Position numbers and translations under genes: made by a program
NCBI GenBank assembly: GCA_028095005.1
Contig: CM051460.1
Span: 112,875,039-112,939,038 of the forward strand
Origin: Rhynchospora pubera
Lineage: Eukaryota; Streptophyta; Magnoliopsida; Poales; Cyperaceae
Reading direction: 5' to 3'
DNA: 64,000 nucleotides
Notes under the pieces: generated by a model
Database searches by the model: none
What the model was told of the DNA's origin: nothing
The model's input: the letters and a program-made list of their open reading frames with translations, nothing else
Shown here: one piece after another, positions 47,907 through 60,000 of the stretch
How the letters are laid out: each line of letters begins with the position of its first letter
Numbering within the stretch: position 1 is the stretch's first letter

Positions 47907-49117
47907 TGTATGCTTGCATTCTTTTCGATTTGGCTTATTTCTGTTGTATGAAGTAGAAGATATGACTAGTGATTAGGTTAATTTAGTGCAATAGTCTAAT
48001 CAATTTCATTGTGTGTTATTATGGTTGATTTTCTAATTTACATAATTGCCTCCCGTCCAAAATCAAAATAATAATATGGTTGCACAAACATGGTAAGTCT
48101 TGCATCATTTAGTTAATTTTTTCTTAGGTTGCATCCTTTACTGTGTGATATAAGAGATAAGAATTTTTACTATCATGTCACTTTATAAGAATGCATGTTC
48201 TACTAGTTTGGTATGTAATACTTACTACATTTTGTTTATGGGGTATCTACAGGTATTTGTGATTTACAGGAGTGTCAAACTAGTGCTAGAGATCATGCCA
48301 CGCACACACGCTCAATTGAGGTGATCATTGATATTTTGATCAGTTTTGGGCTCATGTTGTGCATTATTTTACTGTAGTGCAAATGCAAAGTTTGTACTTA
48401 TGTTTCCTTACTCTTTTCAATTGCACACCCTCGAAATTACATGTAATGTGTACTGTTTTGATTACTTTTGATGTGTATTATTTTGATTACTCTTGATGTG
48501 TAATGTTGTGTTGATGTTGCAACCTTCCTGTTCAATTATTACTCTTGATGTGTACTTTTGATTACTCTCGATGTTTACTTGATTCATGCAAATGCAAAGT
48601 TTGTACTATTTTGTAATGTTTATGTTTTAATGAATTCGGGTATTGGGTAATTTATAAATGCTGTGATGAATGGTATTGAAATGAATATATATTTTTTTAA
48701 ATGCGTCGGTACACTGACACATCAGATTATCAAGTAATATTACTTCCTTTATCAGCGTTCCTGTTGATACGTGTCAACTAGCGACTCCAATTAATTTTAA
48801 GATTACATACGCCTGAAAGAAATAAATTACCGTCTCTGTTTGAAAATAATTTTGCGTCCCAACTAATATACATCCCTCAGCATAAGTGTCGGAATACCGA
48901 CGCAAATCAGATTCTGTACCTAGAATATTTCTGCGTCCCTCCACAGAAATTGATAGCCTCTTTATCTAGAATATTTCTATGTCTCAACTAATCTGTATCA
49001 AACGAGTGACGCCTATTAAAAGTCCTCCATTGCGCTTTTTTATTTCTGCGTCCCTACTTAATTTTAGAACCCTAATACGTTGGTAGGCCGACGCAATAAA
49101 ACGAAATTCTAGTAGTG
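47907..49117. other. CACTA2 right terminal region
   Basis: Post-transposase DNA with repeated phrases TTTTGATTACTCTTGATGTG (about 48450-48590), then subterminal GCGTCCC-type repeats (48800-49060) leading to the TAGTAGTG end. No gene. Confidence 0.75.
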
Positions 49118-49501
49118 ACTTGTGATTCGTTTGTGCATTTTATAGTATAAATATAGCGGTTCCGTCACGTTCCGTCGAAACAGAAAGAATCACGAATCAT
49201 CTGATTCGTACCGTTACTGAAATGGAACGGAAAACGGAACGGAAAACGGAATGACTCCATTCCGTTTCCGTTATACACGTTATCCACCCTAGACCGTGAA
49301 CTTCCAACTTTTGGTCAATGGGCCTATACTATTTTTATATAATATTTGTACCTTTCACCCGTTCTTCCTGTTCAATGCGTTCATATACGTCCTTTTCTAA
49401 TTAATTGGATGGAAGAAGGCAAAAGGTCACTGATATTGATACGCAAGACTTTGCTTTTTTTCAATGGAAGTTTTTTCCAACTGAATGATTGGATTCTTTA
49501 T

Positions 49502-49732
49502 GGATGTGTTTGGATGCAACGGAATAAGCCGAAAATAAAGAATAAGAATAAGAAATTTCGATTTGCGTGCTTATTCTTATTCCTTATTCTTATACCATGG
49601 TTTTGTTAGTATAGGAATAAGAATCATTATTCTTTATTCCTATGTTGTTTGGGTTGCATAAGAATAAGAATAAACACGCAAATCGAAATTTCTTATTCTT
49701 ATTCCCTATTCCCGCTCTATCCAAACACACCC
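49502..49732. mobile_element. Tourist-like foldback MITE, copy 4
   Basis: 231 bp with ends GGATGTGTTTGGAT and ATCCAAACACACCC, flanked by the 3-bp duplication TAT. Internal arms AATAAGAATAAGAAATTTCG and its complement make most of it foldback. Its ends resemble the other Tourist-like copies but its body differs, so it is probably a sister family. Confidence 0.75.
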
Positions 49733-51111
49733 TATAAATTAGAAGAAAGTAGGGAACATGAATTTTTTCCAATTTTGTGCTCGAAGCTCCCGAGTAGAAC
49801 CTCAACCCTTCATGTAAATAAAAAGAAGGGGTTAAACGCCCTAAGGATTGAGGTCCATATAGGCTAGCATTAGGCCTTGTGAGAAAGAGTGAGAAAAGAG
49901 GATAAGGCCCACAGGGAAATGTAAATCTCTCTCTCTACCAGGCTATTTGTGACGCACTTAGATATACAGAATTGCAGACTAATTATGTGGTCGAAATTAA
50001 TCTTGTAACTATTCGTTTAACTGATCCAGGAGAATGATAAACACATTAAACTCCAACCCAACTTAACTAGCCAGCACCCCTTGTTGAGAAACAAGGTTAT
50101 TCTAGAAAAAATAAATTAAATAAAATAAGATCTGCCAACCAGCGCCTAATCAGCATTTTTCTATCACCATCATCAATTTCTTTAGTGTGAATCAATCAAA
50201 AAATTCTGAATCATCTGGTAAATTCACCAAAAATGTCATGAAAGTTAGAAAATTCAAATATACTATAAAAAATTTGGAAAAATCAGAGGATTTAACTTTA
50301 TATATCAAAAGCTGCCAAGACCAGAATTCCATAAATCCCAAACTTTCACAAAAAAATCAAATAAATTGAAAACTCCAACAAAGACCTCATGAACCCACAT
50401 AAATACAAAATTCAGAGAAAATCAAGTCCCAAGCAATAAATTAAGCTTGCGGAAGTGTCACGAAAAGAGATGAGAGCTTGTGGCAACTTTGGGGCTGTTG
50501 GATATTAAGTAGTTGACTGGATGCATGATTCGTTGTGAAATAATATTGGACAATTATAGCGTAGATATAGGATAATTATAGTGTTGCTGTAGGACAATTA
50601 TAGTGCTAAATGTTGATGTCTGTAGCGTTCATTGTTTAGTAAAATAGAGCAGAAAGTGAGGAATACAAATTGTAATTTCTCTTTTTTTTTTATAATCAGA
50701 TAGTTATATAACAAAAAGCTGATTGTAGAAGGAATTATGTTATTATGAAATATAATTCTTCTTTACAAAATGTGTTTAGGATGATGCCTTTGCGAATAAT
50801 GTGTTTAGGACCTTGACTTTTGTGAAATCTTTGTAATCGAGCTCGCGATGAAACCTGCTTCCAAACAACGTAAATTAAAAATAATAGAGATTTTAAATGT
50901 GGTAGTGAGATGTATAATCCTGTATCATTCCATCCATAAATAAAAAGTGTATTAATCTGATTCTAAGAATGCTTTTCTTTTTTGACATCATCATTAATTC
51001 CTTTTTTATTTCGGCTCTCACCCTCTCATCTCCTCTGTCTCACCCACATTCATGTCCTAATTTCCATTTTTCGCGCCGCACTCATTGCACAATTCCATTT
51101 CTGACGCCTAT
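49733..51111. other. Gene-free AT-rich DNA
   Basis: No gene or clear element between the MITEs at 49502 and 51112. Some A-rich stretches make small spurious frames. GGACAATTATAG-type phrases recur at 50545-50605. Confidence 0.5.
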
Positions 51112-51268
51112 GGGTGCGTTTGGATAGGTGTGGAAAGAAGGGAAGAAGGGAAGAAGTGGAATGAAGTATTGGAAAGTGTGTAACTTTGTGAAGAGTTTGG
51201 ATTGTTTATAATTTTTTTTCTTCCCATCTTCCTTCTTCCTCTTCTTCTTCTCTCATCCAAACGCACCC
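51112..51268. mobile_element. Tourist-like MITE, copy 3
   Basis: 157 bp, GGGTGCGTTTGGATA on the left and ATCCAAACGCACCC on the right, flanked by the 3-bp duplication TAT. The best preserved copy, with the same GTGTGTAACTTTGTGAAGAG core as copy 2. Confidence 0.85.
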
Positions 51269-51503
51269 TATGTTCCTCGACTCTCATCTGCACCCTAATA
51301 AGATGATCAGTTATTACAACTAACTTAACTTTTATGCTTACTAGTTGATTGTATCTTATATCCTATATATGCACTAATAAGGTAATTGTAACGTTACAGT
51401 ACTATTATATATTTATGTTCTTATTTTTTTATAATAATATTAATATTATACGTGTGTTTTGAATATCTTGACTATTGGTAAGGCTATAAATGTATGATTA
51501 GAG

Positions 51504-51521
51504 TCATCATCATCATCATCA

Positions 51522-51595
<74 letters not shown>

Positions 51596-51597
51596 TT
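51504..51597. repeat. Trinucleotide microsatellite (CAT)n(TTA)n
   Basis: Roughly eight CAT followed by more than twenty TTA/ATT units. It creates artificial poly-Ile frames on both strands. Confidence 0.97.
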
Positions 51598-52815
51598 CCT
51601 TGTTGTTTGTTTTATCATATCACTAACAAATTCTGGCGTAATTATAATTTCCGTAATCTCCTCAGATTTTCTCATGCGTGATTGATATACTTTTATAGTA
51701 GTGGTAAATGCATGCATATAATTATTTTACCATTTACCATGTGCATTTTATTATTAACTAGATGAAAATATTAAAATATTCTTATTCTTAAAATATTGTC
51801 CCTAGAAGCATTTCATATATATAATCATAAATTTTCGCTTGGTGCATTCTGTTTTATATTTTATATAAGTAGGACAAATTAGAACTTTTGGTTTTGCCTT
51901 TATTTTTAATTTTTTATCAATTATATATTCTGTTTCGCAATTAGCATTTTACGCACTCATGGTATGTTCAAATTAATATTCATATTATTATTTGTTTCCC
52001 AGAATGTGCATTTTTTTAAATCGTCCAAATTAATGCTTTCTTGATAATTAGCTGGAAATAAAATGGAAAATCAAGCTTTGCTACACCCGAAATATTTCTA
52101 TGGGTCAGATGTTTCCAACCATAGATGTCGCGGCTACGAAGGTTATGACGGTCCTAGATATGATAATGATACCCTGGCCTTCCTCCTTTTACTCGGTACT
52201 TTTTCTCCAAGCCATGGTAATTGTCAATCAAAGTCTGAGCATTAATATGATTATAATCACCAGTATTAGAGTATATAAATTATGAGAAAAGTAAAAATTC
52301 AAAGAAAATTGTTGTATTTTTTTTGTCTTGATTTTTGAATTATTATTTTGTATGTTAAATATATTTTAGATTTTTAATTGTTATTATAATATATATTTGA
52401 TTTCTCATGAATTTTTTTACGTAACATTATTTTAGAGTTAATTATTTTAAAATTTATTATTATTACTATGTCTAGATTAGATGTTACATGGTACATATGT
52501 TTTTAAAAAAAAATTATGGACTCTGCTGACACGAAATTCTAGCTACGCCACTGATTGGTATATTGGTATATGGTAAGCGCCATGCCGCCATGAAATATCC
52601 CACAAATTTTGGAAATTTAATTTATATATAATGATTTCACAATATGCAAAATTTGTATTTGCTTTTAAAATCGGAAATTGTCTAGATTTTTTGGGTATTT
52701 TCTAACTTAGTACATAATTTCATTATTTACATTTTGGAGTCATAAGTGCTAAAACAGGAGTTCTAAAAACCTTTTGTCATTATTTTTTATACATTTAAAA
52801 GGGAATTGCTTCAAG
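51598..52815. other. Gene-free AT-rich DNA
   Basis: AT-rich with many T runs. The small frames at 52063..52245 and 52100..52285 overlap each other in different frames and show no family. No supported feature. Confidence 0.5.
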
Positions 52816-52994
52816 CAGGGGCGGAGCCAGTGGAGGTGCGGGCAAGGACTGTTGCACCCTCCGTGATTTGAGATTTTAGTGTATTAGTATTACTATTTTT
52901 TGTAATATTGTATAGAAATTAAGCAATTTGCCCCCCCAGTCATTAAAAATTGCATATTTGCCCCCCTAGATTATTATTTCTGGCTCCGCCCCTG
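52816..52994. mobile_element. hAT-like MITE
   Basis: 179 bp with terminal inverted repeats CAGGGGCGGAGCCAG and CTGGCTCCGCCCCTG (15 bp, perfect) flanked by the 8-bp duplication GCTTCAAG (52808-52815 and 52995-53002). This is the textbook hAT signature. The interior is too short for a transposase. Confidence 0.93.
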
Positions 52995-53002
52995 GCTTCA
53001 AG

Positions 53003-53929
53003 CAATTCTTATTTGTGTCGTCTTGTATCATCTTTCTACCTTTTCTTTCCTTTCCTCCCTCTCTCTCCTCTTCAAATCTATTCGATTTTTTTCTCTCCAT
53101 CTCTTTTCAGATATGTATGACATTTCTCTTCTCTTCAGATCTATCTATCCTCTTCTCTACACAACTCATCGCCATCTCTTCCCTTTCTCTTCATTGGGCC
53201 TTTAAATAGCCTCAACCATGCCTCTGCCTCCTCGTTCTCTCTCACACGAACCCACCAACCTTGTCTCTCCCTTCTCCTACTTCTCCCTCGGCTCGCTCTT
53301 CATTTCCTCCTCTCCAATCCACTTCCCTCTAAGATCGGATCCACTTCTCCGCACAACGCGATGCCTTCTCCTCCCCTTCCGTTTGCCGGACCTCCCTCCT
53401 CAATTTCCTCTACATGACGCATGCCGCCTTCTCGTCCCTCATTTCCATTATGATCTCATACTTCACTCATCTCCTCTATTTTTATAGTCTAAAAATGTAT
53501 AAGTGATCAACTAATAAGCGTAAATGATCAGTTTGTCATGACAAAGGATCATCTTATAGAATATTAAGTAATTTTTTTTTTGAGATGAGTCCCTAACTTT
53601 TTGTGATTTTTTTTTAATTACAAATGAATAGAATATTAAGTAATTTTTTTTAGATGGTCCCAATCATACATGGCTTCGCCCTGATACCAACCCGTTCAGA
53701 AAGCTGAATGGTAGCAATGCAACAACCTCTCTTTTGCTATATCATTGAGTTAAAACACTCTAACTTGTTCGTTCATTGCTTTTTTTTTTAATAAATGTTT
53801 ACAATAAATATTATCATATGAGTAATGCTAACTAGTGTCAAACACGATTCGAGATTCAACTACTGAAATTTTGAATGACCAATCGAAATATATTAATATA
53901 ATTTTCATGCTAAAATTTTCTTGTAGAGC

Positions 53930-53956
<27 letters not shown>
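53003..53956. other. Pyrimidine-rich stretch, then AT-rich DNA
   Basis: 53030-53480 is strongly CT-rich with overlapping Ser/Pro/Leu-rich open frames in several phases, typical of low-complexity DNA or an old 5' leader. A TTTAAATAGCC at about 53200 could be a TATA-like box, but no coding exon follows. The region ends in a (TA)n tract at about 53928-53956. Confidence 0.4.
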
Positions 53957-53960
<4 letters not shown>

Positions 53961-54360
53961 TTAGCTATGGTGGGATGCATCATAAAAAACTTTTCGTGAG
54001 ATGCGACCAAATCTCATGAATCTGGTTCAAAATAATCGATCCAAACCATTCAATATGATCTCGCTATTGAATTGCAGACAAATTTTATATTTTTCAGAAT
54101 TTTTAAGTATTTTTTTCAGATTTTTAAAAATGACAATTTTTGAACGGTTCAAAACTAATTAGATTAACAATTTTCTAAAATTTCGAAAAACTACTTAAAA
54201 ATTTCGAAAAAAAATGTAAATTTTAGTCTGTATGGAGATTTCAATAGAGAGATCATATTAGACGGTTTGGATCGGCCATTTTGAACCAGATTCATAAGTT
54301 TCGATCGCATCTCACGGAAGATTTTTTGTGATACATCTCACCATAGCTAAACTCTCTCTC
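53957..54360. mobile_element. TIR element inserted in a (TA)n microsatellite, second example
   Basis: About 400 bp. Left arm from AAGTTTAGCTATGGTG pairs with the right arm ending CACCATAGCTAAACTCTCTC; arms are roughly 105-115 bp. TA repeats lie on both sides. The end, read inward, is GAGAGAGTTTAGCTATGG, close to GAGAGAGATTGGCTATTG of the element at 8581..9535. Non-autonomous, no coding capacity. Confidence 0.8.
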
Positions 54361-57009
54361 TATATATATATATATTTTAAAAAAAATTAGATTGTACAGA
54401 ATAAATTAGATTAAAGATTTTCTTAAAAAGTTAAAATTTTACAATTATAAAAAAAATTGAAAAATAATAAAAAGTTGATCAACAAAGAAATTTCGTCATA
54501 TATACAGAGAACAAATTGTGCTATTTGGATTGGTTGTTGTAATATTTAAAATTGAGTTCCAATCGTATTTGACAAACTCAAGTGTTAAACGTGTTTGGCG
54601 CTAGTATTACTTTTAACATTTCTCATGGAATATGGTAGTCTATCACATATGACCAATGGTCTTATTCTTTTTTTAAAGGATATTTCTCATGGCTTCCAAC
54701 TGATTTCCAAATTGCCCACGGGGTATTAACTTTCTCTAGTCTACAGTAGTAAATGACACAAAAAATTCAATAATAAAATATGTATTTTATATCAATATTC
54801 TTGCAAGTTCATACGATCCATAGCAACAGCACTCGATCGCGTGTCATATTTTTGAAATGTGCAATTCATACGAATATATACGATCCATTATTGCACATTT
54901 CAGAAATATGTATTTTATTTCAATTTTTTTTGTTAAGAATACCAAATTATAAAAAAAAACTTCGGATAATCAATATAAAACTTGCATCTGAATCGTTAAT
55001 TATTTTAATGAAAATAAGAGTTTTTCTGCAGATGCTTTATCATACTAAAACTCTGGGCCAATGGATTGACAATAAGATGAGAGCCTAGATCTAATGATGC
55101 ACACTAAGGCCCGTTTGGCAATTGGCAGTTAGGGTTGCAACGAGTCGAGTTTCGAGCGAGTTAGCCCTAGCTTGAACTCGATTCGAAATTGATTCGAGCC
55201 AATTCGATTTGATTCGTGAAGGAGTTTTGAGTTGAAAATTTTGGCATGTATTCGATTTGAAATTAATTCATGCTAACTCTATTTGATTCGTTAATAACTC
55301 GAATTGGTAGTATAAAATGCGAGGTAGAGAGAAATGCGAGATCAGGAGAATGGATTTGACAGCTTGAGGCATTTATTATCAACAAATAGAAAATTGATGT
55401 ATATATTCGAGCTGAATAATCGTGAGCTGTGCATAGCTCGAACTCGATTTGAAATTGATTTTGAGCTCAAAGGCTCGATTTAATTAAGAACTCGAAATTA
55501 ATTCGAGCAAGCTAATTTCGAATAATTAGCAAATCGATCTCGAGCGAGTCACGAGTCACGAATTATTTTGCCAGTAATTTGGCAGTGACAAGTTTAGTTT
55601 GGCTCCTGGGTCAACGAGCTAACCAGTGGACCATGTATCTTCAAACTAGTTTACCTCCCAAACTTTGTCATAGCCCCTCCGTATTTGAGCGTTCCCCAAT
55701 ACTAAGAAAAAAATTTTCAAAACTTCAAAATTTTAAATAGATAGGTGTTGATAGACTTGCTGCGATTTTAAATTTTAAAATTCAAAATTTTAAAATTTAA
55801 AATTAAAAAAATTTCAAATTTAAAAAAAAAATTAAAATTTTAAAATTTCAAAATTCAATTTTCAATTTTTCAACTTTAAAATTTTAAAGTGTTCAGTTTT
55901 TAAAAATTTCAACTTTTTAAAATTTCAAAATTTCAAGATTTAAAATTTTCGAATGTCTAGATTAAAATGAATGTTATAAGTGAATGCATTCAATTTGATA
56001 ACTAACTTTAACCTATTATGCCAAACAACAATTATTAACTTTAAATTGGTACAAACTTTTACTAACTTTAACCTTAAACACTAACCCAAAAATGCTAACT
56101 TCAACCCTTGATTCCACTAAATTTTGATGTTACCGGGCCCAATTAATTATAACTGAGAAATGATAATTGTTTTGTCATCTCTTGAAAAAAATGAACACAT
56201 AAAATAAAGAAGATGAACAAATTAGATGATCAAAATGAACACATATAAATAAATAAGTTTTGTCATCTCTTGTTCAGATTTTTATACGCATATTCAACTT
56301 ATATTTATTGAACTTATTTGTGTGAATGTGTTCACTTTAATTAATTATATGTTCAGCTTGTCTATTTTAGTATTTTATGTGTTTTCTTTGTTCAAGCGAT
56401 GACAAAAATTATAGATGACAGCGATCAATTTCCAACATAAAATAGGTGTGAATTTGCAACTTTTGGCCCAATTGGTTGACTATATATACGATATTAAATC
56501 AAAGAAGGAATTTAAATATTTATTATAAACAATATAAATACAGAAGAAGGCTCATTACAATTTCATTCTATATATGATGATATCATCAGCCGTTCTTCCC
56601 ATGCATATATAATCAAAGAAATATATAAGAAGCCAATGATTTGGAAAACGTTTCTTCGTTACTCCCCAGTCCCCACCACCACCACCACACGGTCCACACG
56701 TACACACCCCGACGGCTTCACACTACGCAACTTACCGGAATTTTCTCGTTAGTCAAGTAATGATTGATATTTCTAACCGGGACAAATAAGGATCATCCTT
56801 AATATTCATCATCTCTAATATTCATCATCCCTATCATTCCCAACAGTTAGATTAATTGTATTCTAAAAAAAAAAAGAGAGGAGTGAGAATGAGGGAGTGA
56901 TTAATGTGTTTTTTCTTATTTGGATGAGAGAATGAGGGGATGGAGAGAGCGGAAGGGAGAGACACAGGCACTTAACTTCAACAATTACATATTAACTTCA
57001 ACAGTTACG
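54361..57009. other. Gene-free AT-rich DNA
   Basis: No gene. 55130-55570 repeats TCGAG/ATTCGA phrases in both orientations with a faint inverted outline (GGCAATTGGCAGT at 55116, GCCAGTAATTTGGCAGTGAC at 55570) and may be an old MITE. 55720-55950 is low-complexity AAATTTTAAAATTTC. Near 56970 the TAACTTCAACAGTTA array begins that is split by the solo LTR. Confidence 0.5.
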
Positions 57010-60000
57010 TGTCACACCCCCGTTTCAAATCTTTAATTAGAAAACGAAAGTTCGACGGTTTAGTTGAATTTTTTTTTCCAACCAAACCCAATCAAAACAA
57101 AACGCCACAGATCCCAAAATCATTGTGTATAAATCCTTCAGATTATATTTCACATTATTTCATTTTACATCACAAGTTGGGAATTTGTATCATCCAGCTT
57201 TACACACAGAAATATTATACATATTATACAAATTAATATTGTTTGTTTTCCTCCCAAACCAACCAAAAAGACATCCCTCCACACACCAAAACAACAGTAG
57301 CACAACAACAGCAGCAGCAACACAACAACAACACACCAACACCCACACCCGGTCCCACTAGGAATCCTCCATTTTACGCTTGCGGGGAGGGTTCCTGCTC
57401 TGGAACCATGCCATCGCTAGGAGAAGTCGGACCAGGTGACTCAAGATACAAATAAACATAAACCTCGGACACCACCTCGAGGGACAGAAGAAGTGTGGCA
57501 TCGGCATCTATGCTAGGTATACGAATCCTGAACTTGAGGATTGAATACTCGAACGTAGCGATCGCGGGCCTAGGATGGCTTCTCATTTTCTGGAACCCCC
57601 AAATTAATGAGGTACAAACAAACGACAAATAGAGTGAGAAAATAATTTTTCAATGTGGATATTTAGTTTCAGTTACACAGTTCTTTATTTGAATCCATAA
57701 ATTTTCTTTTGAAAATTTTTATGCACAAATTTGAACTGAATCATACCGTAGGTACTAGGCGAAAAGGGCCTAGGACTGGCATACTGCAAAATATGCAAGT
57801 TGCACAGACAGAATCAAGCATAACATAACAAAATAATAATCACAAAATAACATACACTCTAGTTCTCAAGGCCTTACAGATACATAGAGAACCATTCCCA
57901 AACCAATAGTTTAATACCAATTGGTACAGAGCAGACAGAGAGAATTTTCCAGTAGTAATAGCGCTAGGACTCTAGCCGGATCGGGGGCCAAACCGATTAT
58001 CTCCAGATGAGTGAGTTATATCACATTGTTGTTATGCTATAAGAATCCATTATGGTTTCATTAATCAAAGTCAAATCTATATTTTGATAGAGCAAATTCG
58101 TTGAATCGTTATAATAATCAAATGAATATTCCAAATCAGACTTAGTATCTTCAACTGAACAATCAAAATTTATCAACATGTATTTCATTTATTTTGGGCT
58201 TCTATTGACTATATGCACAATAGAATGCAATTTCCAACGAATATTCAGCATGTTATGCATGAATTTAAAGTTACCGACTGTCCAGAATTCTAATAAAGAT
58301 TCTGTGTAATCCACACCTTCATAATCAAGCTTAGTACCCGCTCCGCTAGTGGTTCCTGTTCACAATCATAGATTAAAGGTCCGTTAAGATTTGTTAACGG
58401 GTTTCTATAATTCCTTTAAGTGAACGAAGGTTTAACTAAACAACGTCTAACTAAACAATTGACATAGTATTCCAAGTCCTTTAATAATTTAGTTACTTGT
58501 CCAATCATCGTTAATTAAATCCAGAGTACTGTATTATATCATTGCTTGTTCATTTAACAGAATAATAATCCACACATAGAGCAAAAATCAGAATTCATTC
58601 ATCTATTACAAACAAAGTTTACAGAATACAAGCAATAATACAGTAAATCAAAAATCAAAATAAAATCAAATTCAAGAAAACATAATTAATTTATAATTTT
58701 TGTGGGATCATAATAGTATGTATAATTTTTATTGCCACTGTATCCGTTCAAAAAGCAGACTTAATCTCATCATATCCCGAAATCCAACTATTGAGGTTAG
58801 ACTAATACTATTGGGTCTAAGTCTTTTAGTCTACCGTTTAATCAAGCTCAACAGAATCGCGTTCAATTAGAATTTAATATTAATCTGAAATTCTAATTTA
58901 GAAAAGCCCACAGAATTTAATTAAAGCCCACTAATAAATTCCGGCCCACAAGTCAAAAGCCCAACAAATCAAAGAAGGCTCATTGGAATTAATTCTGGCC
59001 TAACTTTAATTTATTTTTATTCGGCCCAAAATCAAATCCAACCCAAAATTCACTCGGCTGAACCCAGTCAGCCTGACCCAGCTGACTGAGTTAGTCGTAA
59101 CGGGTTCGATAAAACCAATTGGATCTGAATCCGATCCGATATCCTTTAACCCATCCGAATCCAAATTCCAACCATCAAAATTGCATAAAAGCCCAGAAAC
59201 AAACTCCAGGCCTTGATTTCTCACATATATGCCCACACAGATTTATAAATCAAGCATATGTTACAGTTAAGTCCTCAGAAAATTGCATTTAAGTCCTAGA
59301 ACTTAATTTATTCTCGCAATTCAGTCCCTGGGTCCTAGAACCTGTACCAGAAACTGGTACAAACAAAAAGTTAGTCACACCATTGACTATAATGCATCCT
59401 TAAGCATGCAACAAAGTCTAAGTAACTCAATTTTCACTTTATAAATGCATTTCTTATACTGGAATGCATGATGAAATCCAAAATTCAACTGTAAAACCCA
59501 TAAAATCATTACATAATTCTCTGAAATGCATTCTAAGCATGCAACAAACTCGAGTAACTCATAATCTATACAAATTATGCACTACTTCCCTTCAAATGCA
59601 TGATGCATATCAAAATACACCCAAAAACTGCTCTAATCATGTCATGTAACTGTACTCATGCAGGTGATACACAATTGTGCCACACAAACAATTCCTATTA
59701 CACTGTTTTATCATGACTACATCACTATTAAGTACATTAATCCACTGATAGTACTGTGCAGTTAATAAATATCACAACATTAATATGTTTTATTTAATAA
59801 CAGAATCTATACGAGCAAAAATCTTACTCATGCAAATGTCCAACCTACTGCACAATTAACACACTGCTATACTAATCTTTTTTTTCACTAACTCAAAGGT
59901 GTTCCTACAGTAATGCATTAAATGGTGCAATTTAACAGTTCAAAGATCCAAGTAACAGAAGTCATGCATGTTATTTCAGAATTTTTGAGGCTCTGACATA

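Larger units (their letters stand above)
25202..49117 (+). mobile_element. CACTA2: 23.9-kb EnSpm/CACTA transposon with a nested LINE
   Basis: Starts CACTACTAGAATG and ends ATTCTAGTAGTG (12-bp terminal inverted repeat), flanked by the duplication ACT (25199-25201 and 49118-49120). Both ends carry degenerate GCGTCCC/CGACGC-type subterminal repeats, unlike CACTA1. Inside: a minus-strand TNP1-like gene (26012..28671), microexon-like cassettes (29108..30443), a plus-strand TNP1-like pseudogene (34721..37045) and a plus-strand TNP2-type transposase (38762..47906) split by LINE2. Without LINE2 it would be about 18.4 kb. The transposase is broken, so it is non-autonomous now. Confidence 0.93.

Noticed and set aside
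51484..51717. Poly-isoleucine frames
   Set aside because: Trinucleotide microsatellite.
53015..53487. Ser/Pro/Leu-rich frames in the CT-rich stretch
   Set aside because: Several phases are open at once and no homologue is recognised; it is low-complexity DNA.
55110..55590. Possible element with repeated TCGAG phrases and inverted outline
   Set aside because: No clean terminal repeat or target duplication could be found.
57009..57628. Small frames with Gln/Thr repeats, possible gene
   Set aside because: They lie in the solo-LTR-like block, with CAA/CAG repeats and no domain; no exon chain could be built.
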